From Prevotella sp. (GTDB taxonomy: Bacteria > Bacteroidota > Bacteroidia > Bacteroidales > Bacteroidaceae), in contig JAFPEE010000253.1 of assembly GCA_017389705.1 (NCBI GenBank), forward strand, positions 1-34,893: a stretch of DNA of 34,893 bases. Reading direction: 5' to 3'. Positions 9,132 to 16,995 of this stretch are shown here, piece after piece. The first letter of the stretch is position 1, and each line of letters begins with the position of its first letter. A model generated the notes under the pieces. That model was not told the DNA's origin, did no database searches, and worked only from the letters and a program-made list of their open reading frames with translations. Made by a program: the position numbers and the translations under genes.

Positions 9132-9214
9132 TCACATGCCGACAAAGCAGCAGTTACATTACGACAAACGGGTGGTTACATTACGAGAAACCGATGCTTA
9201 CATTACGAGAAACT
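9132..9214 (+). repeat. 22-base direct repeats, three good copies plus one degenerate
   Basis: Units start at 9154, 9176 and 9198 with the shared core TTACATTACGASAAAC. A degenerate fourth copy covers 9132-9153. The array fills most of the 162-base gap between the convergent DUF5715 gene (+) and the cobalamin block (-). No U-rich hairpin terminator was found in this gap for either strand. Confidence 0.65.
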
Positions 9215-9243
9215 CGAAGTCTGCTCCGAAGGTACCATTCTGA
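9136..9243 (+). CDS. Possible 35-codon small ORF built on 22-base repeats
   Basis: An ATG at 9136 opens a frame of 35 codons ending in TGA at 9241, read through three 22-base direct repeats. Because 22 is not a multiple of three, the same DNA unit is read in three different frames (as LHYDKRV, VTLRETD and AYITRNS). The product is basic and has no recognisable domain. It is more likely that the repeat is the real element and the frame is incidental, but the frame is open throughout, so it is recorded with low confidence. Confidence 0.2.
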   Translation: MPTKQQLHYDKRVVTLRETDAYITRNSKSAPKVPF

Positions 9244-9253
9244 GCCCCCTAAA

Positions 9254-11020
9254 TCAATTGCGGTAAAGGTGCGAAAACCCTTTAGAATAAAGCTTTGAGC
9301 GCCCTTTTCGGTTGTCGATAGCCTCACCAACAACGATCATGGTGGTCAATGTCAAATTATTGTCATGAACGATTCTGGCCAGGTCTTTCAGCTGACCACG
9401 ATAGATGTGCTGGTCGGGCCAGGTCAGATGATAGCATGCTGCTACGGGCGTATCCTCAGGATATTCCTGTAGCAGTTCTTTTTGCACTTCGTCGACAATA
9501 GCTGCTGAGAGGAAGATGCACATGGTGCTTTGACTGCGCGCCAATAGGTGTAGCTGTTCCTTCTCCGGCATGGGAGTCTTGCCTTCGCCACGGGTCAGGA
9601 TAATGGTCTGGGTGCGTTCCGGGATGGTGAACTGCGAGCGCAGCTCAGCAGCAGCAGCCAGGAAGGAGGAGATGCCCGGGGTGATGTGATAGGACATGCC
9701 CTCAAGGTCGAAGAACGCCATCTGTTCCTGTATAGACCCGAAGATGCAAGGGTCGCCAGTATGCAGGCGGACGATGTACTTGCCCTCGTCGTAGAACTGC
9801 TTCATCAGCAGACATTGTTCTTCAAGGGTCATGTCGGCCGACGAACGTACTGTAGCGCCAGGCTTGTGGCATTCGGTAAGCGCCTTGGGCACCAGCGAGC
9901 CAGCATAGAGTATCAGGTCTGCCCGCTCCAGCATCTTACGGCCACGGACCGACACCAGGTCAGGGTCGCCAGGGCCGGCACCTACTATCTCTATATGGCC
10001 CTTCTGCTCACGCAGGTATTGGTAGTCAATGGCCAGGGCTGCAGTCCAGTTTCTGCCCTTCACCTTGGGAACGATGAGCTTGCCGTTGTTAGAGCCCAGG
10101 ATGGCTGCTGCCTCGCAAACGCTAGGCGTCCCCACATGCTTCTCAACCGTCTTGCTGGGATTGGGCACTTCTACCTTTGCCAGTTCCTCGGCAGCGTAGA
10201 ACACCAGCTCTTCTCCCAAATCGTCTGTAAGCATGGCACAGAATTCCTCGTCCTTCTTCACGTCAATCGTACAATAACGCTTGTAGCAGGGCAATACTCC
10301 AATACGGCTCATGGCCTCGTCTATCTCGTCGTAGATGTCCTCATAGTCGTCAGGGTGGTTGGCCAGGCCGAAACCCAGAGAAGCTATCATGGGTACGAAA
10401 TGCAGCTCAAGCAGGCCTGCAGGAGCACAGAGACTGTAGGGTGTCACCATGATGAGCAGGCTGTACTTCTTGGGATCAACCTCTTCGAGGCTCTTGACGA
10501 TGGTGACATGCTCCGGCAGCGTCTTCTCCAGATAGGTCGTACCCTCGTCGCAAATCTCCATCAATAGGGCGGTAGGCTTGCGGTTGACAAAGGCAAAGAT
10601 GCATTCATTCATGTCGTCGTCGCCGGCGATGGCCCAACCGAAACGTTCTGCAAAGGTATCGAGCGCCCATAGTCCGGCGTTGTCACTTTGGGTGGTGATG
10701 ACGGCATGAGCACCCAAGATGGCTGCAACCTCGTTGGTCAGCTCGTTGGCTCCCCCCACATGCCCCGAGAGTACGGAGACGGCATGCAGTCCGAGGCTGT
10801 CGACACACACTACGGCAGGGTCTTCGTGCTTGTCCTTGATGAACGGGGCAATGGTGCGTATGCAAATGCCCATGGCGCCTATGAAGACAAAGGCATCAAA
10901 CTGTTGCCACTTCTTGCTGACCTCCGAACGGTTGATAATTTTGGCATGGAGCTCGCGCTGGAGCACGTTGGCTATGTCGCTGCCTTGCTCGCTAATGGGG
11001 ATAATAGCTATCTTCTGCAT
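9254..11020 (-). CDS. cbiGF: Fusion: cobalt-precorrin-5A hydrolase (CbiG) and cobalt-precorrin-4 C11-methyltransferase (CbiF/CobM)
   Basis: A 588-residue bifunctional enzyme of anaerobic cobalamin synthesis. Residues 1 to about 330 are CbiG, with FIGAMGICIRTIAP near 46-60 and the SGHVGGAN signature near 85-92. Residues from about 341 to the end are CbiF, with the SAM-binding IEIVGAGPGDPDL, LYAGSLV and RLHTGDPCIFG. CbiF methylates C11, and CbiG opens the ring-A lactone in the product, so the two domains catalyse successive steps. The frame is open 30 codons further upstream, but the start at 11020 (MQKIAIIP) is chosen because it begins the CbiG fold and leaves only a 13-base overlap with cbiET. 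It is the last gene of the downstream cobalamin block. Confidence 0.9.
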   Translation of the reverse strand: MQKIAIIPISEQGSDIANVLQRELHAKIINRSEVSKKWQQFDAFVFIGAMGICIRTIAPFIKDKHEDPAVVCVDSLGLHAVSVLSGHVGGANELTNEVAAILGAHAVITTQSDNAGLWALDTFAERFGWAIAGDDDMNECIFAFVNRKPTALLMEICDEGTTYLEKTLPEHVTIVKSLEEVDPKKYSLLIMVTPYSLCAPAGLLELHFVPMIASLGFGLANHPDDYEDIYDEIDEAMSRIGVLPCYKRYCTIDVKKDEEFCAMLTDDLGEELVFYAAEELAKVEVPNPSKTVEKHVGTPSVCEAAAILGSNNGKLIVPKVKGRNWTAALAIDYQYLREQKGHIEIVGAGPGDPDLVSVRGRKMLERADLILYAGSLVPKALTECHKPGATVRSSADMTLEEQCLLMKQFYDEGKYIVRLHTGDPCIFGSIQEQMAFFDLEGMSYHITPGISSFLAAAAELRSQFTIPERTQTIILTRGEGKTPMPEKEQLHLLARSQSTMCIFLSAAIVDEVQKELLQEYPEDTPVAACYHLTWPDQHIYRGQLKDLARIVHDNNLTLTTMIVVGEAIDNRKGRSKLYSKGFSHLYRN

Positions 11021-12228
11021 CGTAGTATTTCTATGGGATGGTTGTCGTTGAGTATGATTCTTGTCGGGTTGTCTTGAGTTAGATGCAGCTCCTGACAAGT
11101 CTCGTCCCAAAGCTGGTGGCTGTCGACGAGTACTTTGGGAGCCTTCACGCTGTTCATCACTATACAGCCATGGGGAGCCAGCACGGTCAGTACCTTGGCC
11201 ATGATGTCCTTCAGCTGGCCTCCATGACCTCCGATGAAGACGGCATCAGGCCGGGGGAGCGTGCTGATGTCGGCAGCAAGGAAGTCGCCGATGTGTACCT
11301 CAATGCCTGGTGCTCCGTGGCGACGGGCATTCTCTTGAATGATGGCCTCGCATGCTGGACGTATCTCAAAGGCCTCGATGTGCAAGTGGGGAAACTGCAG
11401 ACGGGCCTCTATGCTGACGCTGCCCGTGCAGAAGCCAATGTCCCACAAGACCTGGCGATGAGGCAAGTCAAGCGCCTGAAGCGTCAGCAGTCGGACGGGC
11501 ATCTTGGTAATCATCTTCTCCCGTCTGTCGAGCAAAGCAAAGTCACGCTCGGGAATGCCAAAGGGAGGTGCTGAATCAACAGTCGTGGTAGATACCAATA
11601 TCAGACAATTCGGATAATCGAATGCCTGCTGAGCGGCTTCTTCAAGTGTCAGGGTGGTGATGCGCTCCCGTTCTGGATTTCCTAAATGTTCACCCATATG
11701 CATGGTGTAGTCCTTGTAGCCGTAGTCCAACATGCGTTGGGCAATAGCGGCAGGGGTATGCTCACGGTCGGTTAGCACGCCTATCTTCCTGGTTCTCTCA
11801 ATAAGTGCACGGTCGAACTCAGGCCAGGGACGACCTGTTAGTGAGACGATGCGCATATCGTGATAGGGCATCACCAACCCATGAGCCAGCATCTGCAAAC
11901 TGTTGAAAGCAGGATAGAGCACGATTTCCGCATCTGCCATCTTGCGCTGAATGGTATTGGCAAAACCATAGAACAAAGGGTCGCCGCTGGCGAAGATGAT
12001 GATGGCAGTTAGCTTTTGACTTTTAGCTTTTAGCGTGTATTGCTCGAAGACGTCGTCGAGTGGGGTAGTGATGTCTATCCATTCCGCATCAGCAGGCAGC
12101 AAGGAGCCTACTATCTTGTGATGGCGCTTGCCACCAGAGAAAATCTTCCCATGCCTGATGGTGTCGAGCACCTCAGGAGGAAAGAATGGCTTCGGATGGT
12201 CTGTGATACCAATTACGATAAACTTCAT
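11008..12228 (-). CDS. cobL: Precorrin-6Y C5,15-methyltransferase, decarboxylating (CbiE-CbiT fusion)
   Basis: A 406-residue two-domain enzyme. The CbiE domain (about 1-213) is a tetrapyrrole methylase with FASGDPLFYG at 79-88. The CbiT domain (about 236-406) is a Rossmann methyltransferase with DIGFCTGSVSIEA at 263-275, slightly unlike the usual DxGxGTG because of F-C. Together they methylate C5 and C15 and decarboxylate the acetate at C12. It overlaps cbiHC by four bases (start) and cbiGF by 13 bases (end). A loop at residues 64-75 (containing KAKSQKLT) is encoded by a heptanucleotide repeat at 12009-12036, which looks like an insertion into the CbiE domain between otherwise conserved strands. 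Confidence 0.92.
   Translation of the reverse strand: MKFIVIGITDHPKPFFPPEVLDTIRHGKIFSGGKRHHKIVGSLLPADAEWIDITTPLDDVFEQYTLKAKSQKLTAIIIFASGDPLFYGFANTIQRKMADAEIVLYPAFNSLQMLAHGLVMPYHDMRIVSLTGRPWPEFDRALIERTRKIGVLTDREHTPAAIAQRMLDYGYKDYTMHMGEHLGNPERERITTLTLEEAAQQAFDYPNCLILVSTTTVDSAPPFGIPERDFALLDRREKMITKMPVRLLTLQALDLPHRQVLWDIGFCTGSVSIEARLQFPHLHIEAFEIRPACEAIIQENARRHGAPGIEVHIGDFLAADISTLPRPDAVFIGGHGGQLKDIMAKVLTVLAPHGCIVMNSVKAPKVLVDSHQLWDETCQELHLTQDNPTRIILNDNHPIEILRCRR
12009..12036 (-). repeat. Heptanucleotide tandem repeat inside cobL
   Basis: Four adjacent seven-base units on the plus strand: TTAGCTT, TTGACTT, TTAGCTT, TTAGCGT. Read on the coding strand they give a Lys-rich loop of CbiE. Unit length is not a multiple of three, so gain or loss of one unit would shift the frame. 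Confidence 0.7.
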
Positions 12229-13625
12229 AGGTCGCGACCGGGCTTTAGTTGTGCGGCATCGTCAAAGGTCAGGATGGCATTGCATAGTGTGGCAGCAAGG
12301 TTAGAGCCACCTTTGCGACCTTCAACAATAATCTTGGGAATGTGGTGGAAAGGCTTCACCATGTGTTTCGACTCACAAACATGGACGAAACCTACCGGGG
12401 CAGCAATGATGCCTGCAGGGTGGGCCTTCCCCTTGCGAATCAGGTCGCAGAGTTCCATCAGGGCCGTAGGTGCGTTGCCAAAGGCAAAAAGCGCATCGGG
12501 GTGCTCTTCAACAGCCAGACGGATGCCAGCCTGCGTTCGGGTGATGTCTAAGGTGGAGGCCATCTCAGCTACCCTTGGGTCAGCGAGATAGCATTTGGCT
12601 TCGATGCCCAGTCGGCCGAGGGCACCTTTCCGGATGCCGCTGGTCACCATGGTGACATCGGAGATGATGGTCTTTAGCGTGCCATTGTTTACCTGTTGAT
12701 AGAGGGTCTCGACAGCATCGTCGTCAGTATGCAAAATGTTCTCCATGTCGAAGTCTGCCGTGGTATGAATAGCATGCAGCAAGGCCCACTTGTGACCAAG
12801 GGGATAGTCCTGGCGTTTCAGCTCACGGCTAATGGTGCGGAACGACTCCATCATAATCTGCTGCCCTTTCTTTTCTGCCTCAGAGGAGGTGTTGCGATAG
12901 TAGCCTCGGGGCGTGATGAACTTGCCGTCAGCGATGTACGATTGGGAGTTGCCGATGATGATGACCGTAAACATATCGACATCCTCAGGGTCGAACGTGC
13001 CAAGGGTGGTAACCTTCACCTGCTGTTCGTCGCGTCCGGCCTGACGGACATAACCTACAGGAGTGTCAGCTGAGCGCTCTTGCAGAAAGAGCTCCTGCAA
13101 ACGGTAGAGTTGCCAGTAACGGTCGTGCGACTTGGGATTGTAGACGGCAGTAACGAAGTCGCCTGTTGCTGCAGCATGGATGCGTCGCTCTATCGCCTCC
13201 CAAGGTGTCATGAGGTCTGATAGCGAGATGAGACATAGATCATGACCGATGGGTGCTCCCAGCAACGATGCAGCCTTTTGAAAGGCCGAGATGCCTGGCA
13301 GTACCTCGATGGGAAGTTCCTTGTGGTGCTGACGACTCATCTCATAGACCAAGGGTGCCATGCCGTAGATGCCGGCATCGCCTGAGGAGATGACCACGAC
13401 GGTCTTGCCTTGCTCGGCCAGCAGGAAGGCTTGCTCGGCACGTTCTCGCTCGCGTTTCATTCCGGTATCGATGCACTCACAGCCTTCCTTTATATAAGGC
13501 GTCACGAACTGGAAGTAGTATTTGTAGCCTACTACGGCATCAGCTTCGCCAACTGCCTGGAGTACGGCGGGGGTGATGTCTTCCTTGCTGCCAGGACCAA
13601 TGCCTGCTATGATGATTTTTCCCAT
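12225..13625 (-). CDS. cbiHC: Fusion: precorrin-3B C17-methyltransferase (CbiH/CobJ) and precorrin-8X methylmutase (CbiC/CobH)
   Basis: A 466-residue bifunctional enzyme. CbiH (about 1-245) is a tetrapyrrole methylase with GIGPGSKEDIT at 8-18, SSGDAGIYGMA at 80-90 and YNPKSHDR at 162-169; it contracts the ring while methylating C17. CbiC (about 255-466) has the catalytic His in HAIHTTADFD (H287), SDVTMVTSGI and the C-terminal EGRKGGSNLAA; it moves the C11 methyl to C12 to make cobyrinate. The two reactions are not consecutive in the pathway. It is the first gene of its block, overlapping cobL by four bases. A promoter directly before the ATG implies an almost leaderless message. Confidence 0.93.
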   Translation of the reverse strand: MGKIIIAGIGPGSKEDITPAVLQAVGEADAVVGYKYYFQFVTPYIKEGCECIDTGMKRERERAEQAFLLAEQGKTVVVISSGDAGIYGMAPLVYEMSRQHHKELPIEVLPGISAFQKAASLLGAPIGHDLCLISLSDLMTPWEAIERRIHAAATGDFVTAVYNPKSHDRYWQLYRLQELFLQERSADTPVGYVRQAGRDEQQVKVTTLGTFDPEDVDMFTVIIIGNSQSYIADGKFITPRGYYRNTSSEAEKKGQQIMMESFRTISRELKRQDYPLGHKWALLHAIHTTADFDMENILHTDDDAVETLYQQVNNGTLKTIISDVTMVTSGIRKGALGRLGIEAKCYLADPRVAEMASTLDITRTQAGIRLAVEEHPDALFAFGNAPTALMELCDLIRKGKAHPAGIIAAPVGFVHVCESKHMVKPFHHIPKIIVEGRKGGSNLAATLCNAILTFDDAAQLKPGRDL

Positions 13626-13633
13626 ATTGGTGA

Positions 13634-13664
13634 CAAAGTTACAAAATAAGTGAGAGAAACGAAA
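13634..13664 (-). promoter_or_regulatory. Near-leaderless promoter of the cbiHC-cobL-cbiGF block
   Basis: On the reverse strand TAACTTTG (13641-13634) matches the -7 consensus. TTTC (13664-13661) is a three-of-four match to the -33 element, with 19 bases between them. The predicted transcript starts about 5 bases before the ATG at 13625. No B12 box lies between this promoter and the gene. Confidence 0.5.
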
Positions 13665-13739
13665 GAAAAAATGGCGTTTTTTCTTTCATTTCCGAGCGAA
13701 AGGTAAGTTCGATGAAGTCAGAGTTACAAATTTAAATTG

Positions 13740-13772
13740 AAAAAGGAGGCATAATCTCACGACAATCCTCCT
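13740..13772 (-). terminator. Possible terminator after the btuB-cbiK-btuB block
   Basis: On the reverse strand AGGAGG (13772-13767) pairs with CCTCCT (13749-13744) across a 17-base loop and is followed by TTTT. It stands 26 bases past the btuB stop. The stem is short and the loop long, so termination may be partial and some riboswitch-controlled transcript may continue into cbiHC. Confidence 0.4.
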
Positions 13773-13797
13773 ATCTTTATATAATAATACACGTTTT

Positions 13798-15864
13798 TTA
13801 CTTCACTTTCAGCCTCAGTCCTACCACCAGCATACGTCCTGGACTGTAGAGGGCATACTTCCTGTTACTGGAGTCTATGCGACGGTCCACCCGGTCGAAG
13901 ATGTTCTCAATGCCAATGCTGGGCTCTATGTCGGCCCACTTGACAACCCGGAAGGTATGGATGGTATTGATGTTCCAGATGCCGAAGCCTGGTGCATCCT
14001 CATAACTGGTGTAATAGGTCTTCGATTGCAGTTTTCCATTCAGGTTGACGTGCAGGTCGTACCAGTTCCAAGTATGGTGGTAGTTGGCGGCAATGGTAGC
14101 AGCATGCCGGATGCTGCGCTCCATGGTAACCCACTCGTCGTCAGTATTGTTGCGGGCATAGGTGTATGCGTAGTTAGCAGAGAGGTTGAATCCTTGGAAG
14201 ATGTTGGCCGAGACATTCAATTGCAAGCCCTTGACATCCCCCAGGTCGCTATTCTGATAGAGCGAGTAGCGCTCCAGCTTGGCGGCCTGATCGTCAGTCA
14301 TCTCAGGAAACTCGCCACGCAGCATCTTCAAGGAAGCTTCATCCACCTTGATGTCCTTTCTGACTACCATGTCGTTGATGCGGTTGATGAATCCTGTCAC
14401 GCTGACGGCAATGAGGTCACTACGATATTCAGCATTGAGCGATGCGTAGTGGCTGTGTTCTGCCTTCAGGTCACGATTGCCGAAGATGATTTGTGCCTTG
14501 CCGCGATTGACGGAAAAGTAGTGATAGTATATCTCGTCCAGTCCTGGGGCGCGGAAGCCTGTAGAGTAGGTGGCACGGAAGCGGAAATTGCCGGGTGCAT
14601 ACATCAGTACGGTCTTGGGCGTCAGCTGGTTGCCGAAGGTTTCATGATGGGTATAGCGCAGCCCGACGGTTGCCGTGACGTCTTTCAGCAAGCGATGCTC
14701 ATGCTGGGCATAGGCTGCCAGGGTATAGACATGCTGATTGATATTGCCTGAGGTAGCTGTCAGGTAGTCTTTGCGCCAGTCGGCACCAAAGATAGTGGTG
14801 CTGTTTTCCAGCAGTCCAAGGATGGCTTTTACCTCACCGTCCATGGTGCGTTGTTTCTTCGACTGCACATAGTCGCCTACTGCATAGGTCTTGGTGGCTA
14901 CGTCATACTCCTTGCCATAGCGGAACCGGTCAACGGTAAAGTGGGCCTGTAGAGAGTTGCGGTTGGTGAACTTATAGATGCCGCAAATGTTCCAGCGCAG
15001 GCCCTTATAGCGCATCTCGTAATCAGTACCGCCTGTGATGTCCTCACGAGTGTCGGGACGGTCTGTTATCTTGTATGAATAGTCTAAGCCCGCATTCAGC
15101 GCCAGATGCTGGTTGGGGGAATAGGTAAATTTCTGTCCTATGATGCTGGAGCGATAGCCTGTAAAGTAGGGAGCTATGGTCTCCTGCGTTTCTGTGTCGG
15201 AGCCTTTCTTGTACTCCAGGTTGTTGTTTTGATAGCTGTTGGCACGGTCATGGGCGAAAGAGGTATAAGAGCCAAAGCCGTTCTTGTAGATATCCAGGTT
15301 GACGCTTTGCGTCAGCGTGCCATATCCGCCAACCTTGGTGTTGCTGGTAGCGCTGACAAGCGAACTGGTAGGCTGGTCGGTAATAATGTTGATGACACCA
15401 CCAATGGCATCACTACCATAAAGCGAGGAAGCTGCTCCGTCCAAGATCTCGATGCGCTTGACACGAGACATGTTGATACGGTTCAGGTCTACATTGTTGG
15501 AAATGTCGCCCGAGAGCTTCTGGCCGTTGATGAGAATTAGAATGTACTTGTTGCCCAAACCGTTCAGACGGAGGAAAGTACCCATGGAATTGGGGGCCAT
15601 CGATACTTGGGGCAACATACGGGTCAGGGCAGCATCGAAGGTGGTAATGCCCTGTTCGCTGATTTCTTGTGCTGAGAGCACATGGACGGGAGTGGCTGTC
15701 GACTTCAGACGCTGATGGTGGCCAGAGCCTGTGACTACCACGGGGTTCAGATTGTAGGAGTGTGCTATGGTATCGCTCCGCTCCATCTTGTGGATTTGGG
15801 AGAAGGCGGTACTCCCCGAGAGGAGTACCACCGTCAAGGTTGCTATTATCTTATTATGAGTCAT
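13798..15864 (-). CDS. btuB: TonB-dependent outer-membrane receptor, BtuB-like (second copy)
   Basis: A 688-residue receptor. A signal peptide covers about 1-22 (cleavage near AFS-Q). The TonB box/plug region begins around NPVVVTGSG at 39-47 and continues through the conserved plug block SSLYGSDAIGGVINII near 145. A 22-strand barrel is expected from about 165 to the C-terminal strand ending LRLKVK. STGFRAP is kept, but the NPDLKPE box common in this family reads GNRDLKAE. The gene lies nine bases after cbiK and belongs to the cobalamin-riboswitch operon, which makes corrinoid or cobalt-complex uptake the best guess. It is quite diverged from the other receptor in the operon, suggesting different ligands. 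Confidence 0.85.
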   Translation of the reverse strand: MTHNKIIATLTVVLLSGSTAFSQIHKMERSDTIAHSYNLNPVVVTGSGHHQRLKSTATPVHVLSAQEISEQGITTFDAALTRMLPQVSMAPNSMGTFLRLNGLGNKYILILINGQKLSGDISNNVDLNRINMSRVKRIEILDGAASSLYGSDAIGGVINIITDQPTSSLVSATSNTKVGGYGTLTQSVNLDIYKNGFGSYTSFAHDRANSYQNNNLEYKKGSDTETQETIAPYFTGYRSSIIGQKFTYSPNQHLALNAGLDYSYKITDRPDTREDITGGTDYEMRYKGLRWNICGIYKFTNRNSLQAHFTVDRFRYGKEYDVATKTYAVGDYVQSKKQRTMDGEVKAILGLLENSTTIFGADWRKDYLTATSGNINQHVYTLAAYAQHEHRLLKDVTATVGLRYTHHETFGNQLTPKTVLMYAPGNFRFRATYSTGFRAPGLDEIYYHYFSVNRGKAQIIFGNRDLKAEHSHYASLNAEYRSDLIAVSVTGFINRINDMVVRKDIKVDEASLKMLRGEFPEMTDDQAAKLERYSLYQNSDLGDVKGLQLNVSANIFQGFNLSANYAYTYARNNTDDEWVTMERSIRHAATIAANYHHTWNWYDLHVNLNGKLQSKTYYTSYEDAPGFGIWNINTIHTFRVVKWADIEPSIGIENIFDRVDRRIDSSNRKYALYSPGRMLVVGLRLKVK

Positions 15865-15873
15865 CAGGAAATA

Positions 15874-16995
15874 TTATTCTTCTGTTGATGTTGTGGGGGT
15901 AGACAGGGCTTCGTCAGTACCCAGCTTAGCGATAGCATCCTTGGTGTGCTGAATCCAGAGGGCGCGCACCTTAGAGCGCTCAGCCAGGCCAGGGATATAT
16001 TCTTCGCCACTCTTGTGCTTTGACCAGCAAGGCTCGGTGAACAGCGTCTCGTAGGCTTCCACTTCATAACCGGCAGCTTCGAAAGCATCGACCCAGTCTA
16101 CGCACATGTCGTTATGTGCATGGTCTCCGGCAATAGACATCAGGGGGAACAGCTGTACGTCACCCTTGGTGAAACCTAAAGCCTTTGCACGCATGATGAC
16201 ATCTGCTACGTAGTTGTCCTCCATGTCGACAGTACCCACGAAGAAGCGAGGATACATAGTCTGGAGGGCAATCTCGAGTTCGCTGTAGCGGATATTGGCT
16301 CCGAAGTAGTCGTAGTTCTCAGGATTGCCATGGCCCATGAAGGCAATGATGCTGCCGTTGTCGATGAAACTCCGGATGTCGCTCTCTTGTACCAGCGTCG
16401 TTGCCAGTTTGGCTACATCCTGGTCTTCACCCATCAAGGGCACACCAACGACAACCTGCTTGTCAATGCTGTGCATGTAGTCCGTAGTGAAGTCGCCGTT
16501 GCGGTTGTTCATGAAGTCCTTGACATAGCTGTCGCGAACACGACGGTACTCCTCTCCAGGAATCACCTGCAGCGACTGCACTGCAATCTGCTTATAGCCA
16601 GCCAGACCGATAGCAGTCAGGAAGTGCTCGGGGTCATAGTAGTCGCGTGGTGCTACATTCTCGCCGGCACGGGCGTTGTTGATGCAGATTGCACTTGAGA
16701 AAGAGAGGAACACGTCCCATCCGGGGAACTGAGCCTTGTAGTCGCTCACCACCTTGTCGAAGGTGTCGTAAGCCTGCTCCCAGGTTGAACCGAAGGCCAC
16801 CACCAGGATCACCTTGTTGCTCGACTTCTGGGTGTTCACAATGTTGTTGACAGCCTGCTGATACTTGTCGTAGTTAGACTGATTGTTACCATTGTTGTTA
16901 CCATTGTTGTTGTCATCGTCACTACCACAGGCAGTAAACGTAGCACATGCGATGATGGTCAGCATCACCAGCATCATACTTTTAATCTTGTTCAT
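15874..16995 (-). CDS. cbiK: Lipoprotein CbiK-type sirohydrochlorin cobaltochelatase homologue
   Basis: A 373-residue protein with a lipoprotein signal (lipobox FTAC, Cys23) followed by G-S-D-D-D and an Asn/Gly-rich linker (28-40). S-D-D-D right after the lipidated Cys resembles the Bacteroidetes surface-export signal, so the protein may face outward. Residues 61-350 are a CbiK chelatase: FGSTWEQ at 68-74, metal-site H222 in FMGHGNP and H292 in AGDHAHND. The third ligand, normally Glu in GTVEG, reads D257 in GTVDMED. Known homologues insert Co2+ (or Fe2+) into sirohydrochlorin, and a periplasmic form exists in Desulfovibrio. It overlaps the upstream receptor by 14 bases. Whether it chelates metal or binds an imported tetrapyrrole cannot be told from sequence. 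Confidence 0.85.
   Translation of the reverse strand: MNKIKSMMLVMLTIIACATFTACGSDDDNNNGNNNGNNQSNYDKYQQAVNNIVNTQKSSNKVILVVAFGSTWEQAYDTFDKVVSDYKAQFPGWDVFLSFSSAICINNARAGENVAPRDYYDPEHFLTAIGLAGYKQIAVQSLQVIPGEEYRRVRDSYVKDFMNNRNGDFTTDYMHSIDKQVVVGVPLMGEDQDVAKLATTLVQESDIRSFIDNGSIIAFMGHGNPENYDYFGANIRYSELEIALQTMYPRFFVGTVDMEDNYVADVIMRAKALGFTKGDVQLFPLMSIAGDHAHNDMCVDWVDAFEAAGYEVEAYETLFTEPCWSKHKSGEEYIPGLAERSKVRALWIQHTKDAIAKLGTDEALSTPTTSTEE

Noticed and set aside
9132-9214. CRISPR-like array
   Set aside because: The 22-base units are contiguous with no spacers and no cas genes are near, so this is a tandem repeat.
9686-10567. 293-codon forward frame inside cbiGF
   Set aside because: Antisense shadow of a gene with complete CbiG and CbiF motifs.
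11021-11110. Upstream extension of cbiGF (30 extra codons)
   Set aside because: The extra residues are low-complexity and lie wholly within the 3' end of cobL; the CbiG fold begins at the later ATG.
13957-14751. 264-codon forward frame inside the second btuB
   Set aside because: Antisense to a continuous receptor frame with signal peptide, plug and barrel.
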